DNA of 17,263 nt, taken from positions 1-17,263 of the forward strand of contig CAYWTX010000284.1 of NCBI GenBank assembly GCA_964461295.1, read 5' to 3'. Positions within the stretch are counted from its first letter, which is position 1. Every line of letters starts with the position of its first letter. A program made the position numbers and the translations under genes. This DNA is from CAYWTX01 sp964461295 (lineage in GTDB: Bacteria > Planctomycetota > Phycisphaerae > SM23-33). Below the pieces are notes generated by a model. That model did no database searches and was not told the origin of the DNA. It saw only the letters and a list, made by a program, of their open reading frames with translations. Shown in pieces: positions 13,871 through 17,263 of the stretch.

Positions 13871-13971
13871 ACTGGTGGACTGGTTGACTGGTTGACTGGT
13901 TAACTGGTTGACTGGTTGCCCCCCCAGTAGTGAACCAGTTAACCAGTTAACCAGTCAGCCAGTCAGCCAAT
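13871..13971. repeat. Array of ACTGGTTG 8-mers facing its inverted copy, before the ACT gene
   Basis: Six exact-period 8-mers (consensus ACTGGTTG) run from 13871 to 13918. After a 13-bp spacer, five inverse 8-mers (consensus CAACCAGT) run from 13932 to 13971. The transcript could fold into a long hairpin with several possible registers. The array lies 18 bp after the ligase stop and ends 38 bp before the ACT start. It is not a CRISPR: there are no unique spacers. Confidence 0.85.
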
Positions 13972-14009
13972 CCGTCGGCAAGCCACGCAGAAAAGAAAGG
14001 GCGCACGGA

Positions 14010-14450
14010 ATGAAGATCAACCAACTATCGGTGTTCCTGGAGAACAAGCCCGGGCGGCTCAGCGAGCCGTGCAAGGCGCTCGCCGGGGCGGGGATCAACA
14101 TCCTCACGCTGTCGCTCGCCGACACGCAGCAGTTCGGCATTCTGCGGTTGATCGTGCGCGACTGGCGGAAGGCCAAGACCGTCCTGGAGCAGGCCGGCTG
14201 CGTCGCCAAGATCACCGAGGTCATCGCCACCGAGGTTCCCGACCGCCCCGGCGGCCTGGCCGAGGTGCTCGACGTCGTGGAGGCCGCGAAGGTCAACATC
14301 GAGTACATGTACGCCTTCACGTGGCGAAGCACCGACAAGGCCGTGCTGGTCTTCCGCTTCGACGACCCCGACGCGGCCGTCAAGGCCCTCCAGGCCAGGA
14401 GCATCAACGTCCTCCGCGACGTGGAACTCTACGGGCTGATGAAGGCGTGA
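14010..14450 (+). CDS. Tandem ACT-domain protein
   Basis: The 146-residue protein consists of two ACT domains, small folds that bind amino acids. The first (about 1-70) reads 'MKINQLSVFLENKPGRLSE' ... 'AGINILTLSLADTQQFGILR'. The second (about 73-140) reads 'VIATEVPDRPGGLAEVLDVV' ... 'VNIEYMYAFTWRSTDKAVLV'. Both carry the NKPG/DRPG turn that begins the ligand pocket. Standalone double-ACT proteins are commonly found beside paaK and ior genes and are thought to sense an aromatic amino acid or aryl acid, but no enzyme domain is present here. The start at 14010 follows AAAGG by 9 nt. An upstream open extension only reads through the repeat array. Confidence 0.88.
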   Translation: MKINQLSVFLENKPGRLSEPCKALAGAGINILTLSLADTQQFGILRLIVRDWRKAKTVLEQAGCVAKITEVIATEVPDRPGGLAEVLDVVEAAKVNIEYMYAFTWRSTDKAVLVFRFDDPDAAVKALQARSINVLRDVELYGLMKA

Positions 14451-14560
14451 ACTGGTTGACTGGTGAACTGGCGGACTGGTTGATCGGCGGGATCTGTTAA
14501 CGCCGCAACTGTCTACCGGAACACCAGTCGGCCAGTTGAACAGTCAACCAGTCAACCTGT
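14451..14560. repeat. Second, degenerate ACTGGTTG array, after the ACT gene
   Basis: The first 8-mer ACTGGTTG begins directly after the ACT stop codon (TGA at 14448-14450). Four or five direct units run to 14490 and five inverse units (ACACCAGT, CGGCCAGT, TGAACAGT, CAACCAGT, CAACCTGT) run from 14521 to 14560. The arms are more diverged than in the array at 13871. The ligase start follows 17 bp later, with no clear ribosome site between. Confidence 0.8.
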
Positions 14561-14577
14561 TCTAACCGAGCATTGCC

Positions 14578-15915
14578 ATGGCCGCCTTTCTTTACGAGAA
14601 TCGCATTCGGGACAAGGACGAGACGCTGCCGCGGAAGGACCTGGAGGCCCTCCAGGTGCGGCGCCTGCGGAAGATGGTCGCCCGCCTCGCCGAGGCCGTG
14701 CCGTTCTACCGCGACGCGCTGGCCCGCGCGAAGGTCGGCCCCGGCGACATCGGCTCGCCCGGGGACGTCCGCCGCCTGCCGCTGACCACCAAGGAAGACC
14801 TGCGCCAGCATTACCCGCTGGGGTTCCTCGCCGTGCCGCGTGAGCAGGTCGTCCGCATCCACGGCTCCAGCGGCACGACGGGCAAGCCCACGTTCGTCGC
14901 CTACACCGCGGCCGACCGCGAGCTGTGGGCCAACCTGTGCGCCCGCTTTCTCGTGGCCGGCGGGCTGCGCCCGGAGCACTTCGTCCAGATCGCGTTCGGG
15001 TACGGGCTGTTCACCGGCGGCTTCGGCCTGCACTACGGCGTCGAGAAGGTTGGCGCGGCCATTGTCCCGGCGGGATCGGGCAACACCCGTCGGCAGCTCA
15101 TGCTGATGCAGGACCTGGGCGTGCAGGTGCTGGTATGCACCCCCAGCTACGCCCTGAACATCGCCGAGGTGGCCCAGCAGGAACTGGGGATCGACCCCAG
15201 GGCGGTCGGCCTGAAGTTCGCTCACTTCGGCGGCGAGCCGTGGACCGAGGACATGCGCACCGAGATCGAGCGGTCGCTGGGGCTGATCGCCAACAACAAC
15301 TACGGCCTCAGCGAGGTGATCGGCCCGGGCGTCAGCGGCGAGTGCGCAGCCCGCACGGGCATGCACATCCAGGAAGACCACTTCATCGTCGAGTGCGTCA
15401 ACCCGGACACGCTGGAGCCGGTGAGCGACGGCAGCCACGGCGAGCTGATCTTCACGGCGCTCACGAAGGAAGCGTTCCCGCTGCTTCGCTACCGCACGCG
15501 CGACATCGCCTTCCTTGACCGGTCGCCCTGCCCTTGCGGACGGACCACGGCCCGCATGAGCCGCGTCATCGGGCGCACCGACGACATGCTCATCATCCGC
15601 GGAGTGAACGTCTTCCCCTCGCAGATCGAGGAGGCCCTGCTGCGGGTGGAAGGCACGGCCCCGCATTACCTCATCGAGGTGTCGCGCCCCGGAACGCTGG
15701 ACCTGGTGACCGTGCGGGTGGAGATGCGCCCGCGGGATTTCTCCGACAGGATGAGCGAGATGCAGGCCCTTCACGACCGGATCGACCGCGAAATCCAGGC
15801 CATCACCGGGATCCGGGCAAAGGTCGAACTGGTCGAGCCGAATACGATCGAGCGCTCCCAAGGCAAGGCGAAGCGCGTCATCGATCACCGCAAAGACAAG
15901 GCACAGATCTTCTGA
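14578..15915 (+). CDS. paaK: Phenylacetate-CoA ligase (AMP-forming), copy 2
   Basis: The 445-residue PaaK-family ligase has SSGTTGKP at residues 97-104, 'QIAFGYGLFTGGFGLHYGVE', 'VCTPSYALNIAEVAQ', 'NNYGLSEVIGPGVSGEC', 'LLRYRTRDIAF', 'RTDDMLIIRGVNVFPSQIEE' and the C-terminal Lys region 'SQGKAKRVIDHRKD'. It is a diverged paralogue of the enzyme at 12515 with all catalytic motifs intact. The ACT gene and two hairpin arrays lie between the two. The ATG at 14578 has no good ribosome site, so it may depend on structure or coupling. Two ligases in one cluster suggest different aryl acids, such as phenylacetate and indoleacetate, or opposite directions of flux; this is inference. Confidence 0.93.
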   Translation: MAAFLYENRIRDKDETLPRKDLEALQVRRLRKMVARLAEAVPFYRDALARAKVGPGDIGSPGDVRRLPLTTKEDLRQHYPLGFLAVPREQVVRIHGSSGTTGKPTFVAYTAADRELWANLCARFLVAGGLRPEHFVQIAFGYGLFTGGFGLHYGVEKVGAAIVPAGSGNTRRQLMLMQDLGVQVLVCTPSYALNIAEVAQQELGIDPRAVGLKFAHFGGEPWTEDMRTEIERSLGLIANNNYGLSEVIGPGVSGECAARTGMHIQEDHFIVECVNPDTLEPVSDGSHGELIFTALTKEAFPLLRYRTRDIAFLDRSPCPCGRTTARMSRVIGRTDDMLIIRGVNVFPSQIEEALLRVEGTAPHYLIEVSRPGTLDLVTVRVEMRPRDFSDRMSEMQALHDRIDREIQAITGIRAKVELVEPNTIERSQGKAKRVIDHRKDKAQIF

Positions 15916-15935
15916 TTCCCACCAAAGGAGTTGTC

Positions 15936-16544
15936 GTGAGCAGTCAGCAACGTGTTGTCTTTCTAGGCGATTCCATCACGCAACAGGGCGGCCAGCCGGA
16001 AGGCTGGGTCACGCTGGTGCGTCAGGCCCTGGCCGAGGCCGGGCGCGACGGGCAGGTCGAGATCATCAACGCCGGCATCTCCGGGAACAAAGTTCCGGAC
16101 CTGCTGAAGCGGCTGGATAGCGACGTGTTGCGCCATCGGCCGACGCTGGTGGTGATCTACATCGGGATCAACGACGTGTGGCACAGCGAGAGCGGTAACG
16201 GCACGCCTCGCGACGTTTACGAGGCCGCCCTGATGGAACTGCTGGCCCGCATTCAGGCGGCCGGGGCCAAGGCGGTGCTTTGCACGCCGAGCGTGATTGG
16301 CGAGAGCAAACCCGGCGCCAACCGCCTGGACGCGATGCTGCACGATTACGTGGATGTCAGCCGCGGCGTGGCCGCACGCGCGGGCACGCAGTTGCTGGAC
16401 CTGCACAAGGCGTTTCGCGACCACATCGCGGCCAACAACCCCACCGACGCCCCCAACGGCATCCTCACCCGCGACGGCGTCCACCTCAATGAGGCGGGTG
16501 ACGCCTTTGTGGCCAGGCAGATGCTTGGGGTAGTGGGCGGCTGA
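15936..16544 (+). CDS. SGNH/GDSL-family hydrolase
   Basis: The 202-residue protein has the SGNH blocks: Ser in 'VVFLGDSITQQGGQPEGW', Gly in 'INAGISGNKVPDLLKRL', Asn in 'VVIYIGINDVWHSESG', and Asp/His in 'ILTRDGVHLNEAGDAF'. These enzymes are esterases or deacetylases of varied substrates, often carbohydrate or lipid esters. There is no signal peptide, so it acts in the cytoplasm. The start is a GTG at 15936, 5 nt after AAAGGAG and 20 bp past the ligase stop, so it is probably in the same operon. Whether it has a role in the arylacetate pathway is unknown. Confidence 0.9.
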   Translation: MSSQQRVVFLGDSITQQGGQPEGWVTLVRQALAEAGRDGQVEIINAGISGNKVPDLLKRLDSDVLRHRPTLVVIYIGINDVWHSESGNGTPRDVYEAALMELLARIQAAGAKAVLCTPSVIGESKPGANRLDAMLHDYVDVSRGVAARAGTQLLDLHKAFRDHIAANNPTDAPNGILTRDGVHLNEAGDAFVARQMLGVVGG

Positions 16545-16565
16545 TTTTCATCGAGGCGGGTAGCA

Positions 16566-16584
16566 CCGGGGCGACACGCCCCGG
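16566..16584 (+). terminator. Hairpin after the SGNH hydrolase gene
   Basis: CCGGGGCG-ACA-CGCCCCGG is an 8-bp perfect GC stem with a 3-nt loop, 21 bp after the stop. It lacks a clear T tract but is the likely end of the arylacetate operon. Confidence 0.5.
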
Positions 16585-16622
16585 CGTCGTTCCACCCAGC
16601 CGCGTCCGATGGTGGTTAGGGT

Positions 16623-16736
16623 CCGTCACGAAATAACCTGAGCAAGCCAGTCTTGGTGGCACAGCTTTCCAAGCTGTGCAGCACAGGTCGGAGACCTGTG
16701 CCACCTGGGAAACGTGAACAAGTTATTTCGTGACGG
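16623..16736. repeat. MITE-like palindromic element with perfect 15-bp terminal inverted repeats
   Basis: The ends are CCGTCACGAAATAAC (16623-16637) and GTTATTTCGTGACGG (16722-16736), exact complements. Inside, GGTGGCACAG (16655-16664) pairs with CTGTGCCACC (16696-16705). Two 9-bp stems GCACAGCTT-TCC-AAGCTGTGC (16659-16679) and GCACAGGTC-GGA-GACCTGTGC (16681-16701) stand side by side, with complementary loops TCC and GGA. The whole 114-bp unit contains no gene. It ends 4 bp before the stop of the minus-strand gene at 16741, so it may also terminate transcription from both sides. Confidence 0.75.
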
Positions 16737-16740
16737 CGCC

Positions 16741-17263
16741 TTAGCCCTTCTTCGCCGCGGCTTCCTTCGCTTCCTTCGTGGCGGCGATGCAGATCTCGAC
16801 GTTCTCGCGGATCTCGTTGGGGTTCTTGTTGGGGTACACGCCCACCACGATGCCGTCGATGGGCTTGATGTTCTTGATCACGTGCGGGATCGCCTCGGAG
16901 GGTTTGAGCCGGCCGGCGCCGAGCACCTTGTAGCCCATCATGGGCTTGGCGATCTTCCGCATGGTCTCCAGCGGTTCCTCGCGGAACTTTCCGGTGTAGT
17001 TTTCGGGCACGCCCAGGCACTGGTGGTAGAAGTCCGTCGGCAGCTTCTCTTCTTCGGCCTGGAGGTGCGTGAAGGGGTGATGGGAAGCCATCCCCGCCGG
17101 CAGCCCGGCGTCCTTGATCTGGCCCAGCCAGGCCTTCAGGCCGTCATAGCGTTTGTGGCGCATCATGTTATCGCACTGGATGCCCTGGATGCAGACCGCG
17201 CTGGCGCCGTTGTCGATGCACGCCTGGATGTGCTTCTTCATTCCGTCCTCGCCGCCGGCGTCG
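16741..17263 (-). CDS. Conserved hypothetical protein, 3' part only (TIM-barrel-like)
   Basis: The frame is open to the right edge, so the true start lies outside the window. About 173 C-terminal residues are visible. Alternating strand and helix patterns ('GASAVCIQGIQCDN', 'GLPAGMASHHPFTHL', 'PMMGYKVLGAGRLKPSEAIP', 'IKPIDGIVVGVYPN') look like the second half of a TIM barrel, with conserved His pair 'SHHPF'. The Lys/Ala-rich tail ends 'ATKEAKEAAAKKG'. No specific family is recognised. The stop codon is 4 bp from the palindromic element. Confidence 0.65.
   Translation of the reverse strand, partial: DAGGEDGMKKHIQACIDNGASAVCIQGIQCDNMMRHKRYDGLKAWLGQIKDAGLPAGMASHHPFTHLQAEEEKLPTDFYHQCLGVPENYTGKFREEPLETMRKIAKPMMGYKVLGAGRLKPSEAIPHVIKNIKPIDGIVVGVYPNKNPNEIRENVEICIAATKEAKEAAAKKG

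Noticed and set aside
13908..14009. N-terminal extension of the ACT protein
   Set aside because: It only translates the right arm of the 8-mer array and has no ACT similarity; the ATG at 14010 has its own ribosome site.
13871..14560. CRISPR array
   Set aside because: The repeated units are 8 bp with no spacers and appear as direct then inverted blocks, so this is a hairpin repeat and no cas genes are near.

Overview
The window looks like a piece of chromosome from a GC-rich, probably anaerobic bacterium. The best guess is Planctomycetota, near the Phycisphaerae/Sedimentisphaerales. This rests on the type of tyrosine integrase, the gaps filled with hairpin repeats, a UroD-like methyltransferase-type protein, a CoA-activase-type protein and an indolepyruvate:ferredoxin oxidoreductase with AMP-forming arylacetate-CoA ligases. 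The assignment is inference; no rRNA or marker tree is available here.

Layout. (1) Positions 1-1440, minus strand: a CoA-activase/2-hydroxyacyl-CoA-dehydratase-type protein and the start of a closely coupled second gene that leaves the window. (2) Positions 1543-3680, plus strand: a small integrated cassette of an excisionase-like HTH protein, a Phd/YefM antitoxin, a RelE/ParE toxin and a tyrosine integrase split by a one-base frameshift. It abuts the 3' end of a tRNA-Phe(GAA) gene. (3) Positions 3848-6109, minus strand: a membrane-anchored SurA/PpiD-like protein with an unusual middle domain. (4) Positions 6322-9438, plus strand: a UroD-superfamily protein, then xseA-xseB (exonuclease VII) with overlapping stop and start codons. 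(5) Positions 9621-16544, plus strand: hotdog thioesterase, iorA, iorB, phenylacetate-CoA ligase 1, tandem-ACT protein, phenylacetate-CoA ligase 2 and an SGNH hydrolase. (6) Positions 16623-17263: a MITE-like palindromic element and the 3' part of a minus-strand gene.

How the genes may work together. IorAB would decarboxylate aryl pyruvates (from Phe, Tyr or Trp) to arylacetyl-CoA and reduce ferredoxin. The two PaaK-type ligases interconvert arylacetate and arylacetyl-CoA with ATP/AMP, the thioesterase could release the free acid, and the ACT protein could sense an aromatic amino acid. The IorA here ends before the usual C-terminal ferredoxin domain, so the electron route is unclear.

The most unusual structural feature is that all five sizeable gaps between the genes from the thioesterase to the second ligase hold long inverted repeats of four unrelated designs. 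These include two arrays of an ACTGGTTG 8-mer that flank the ACT gene. A fifth, MITE-like design follows the SGNH hydrolase gene. Several -10-like boxes (TACAAT, TGCTAGAAG) lie 6-7 nt before start codons, which suggests leaderless mRNAs.
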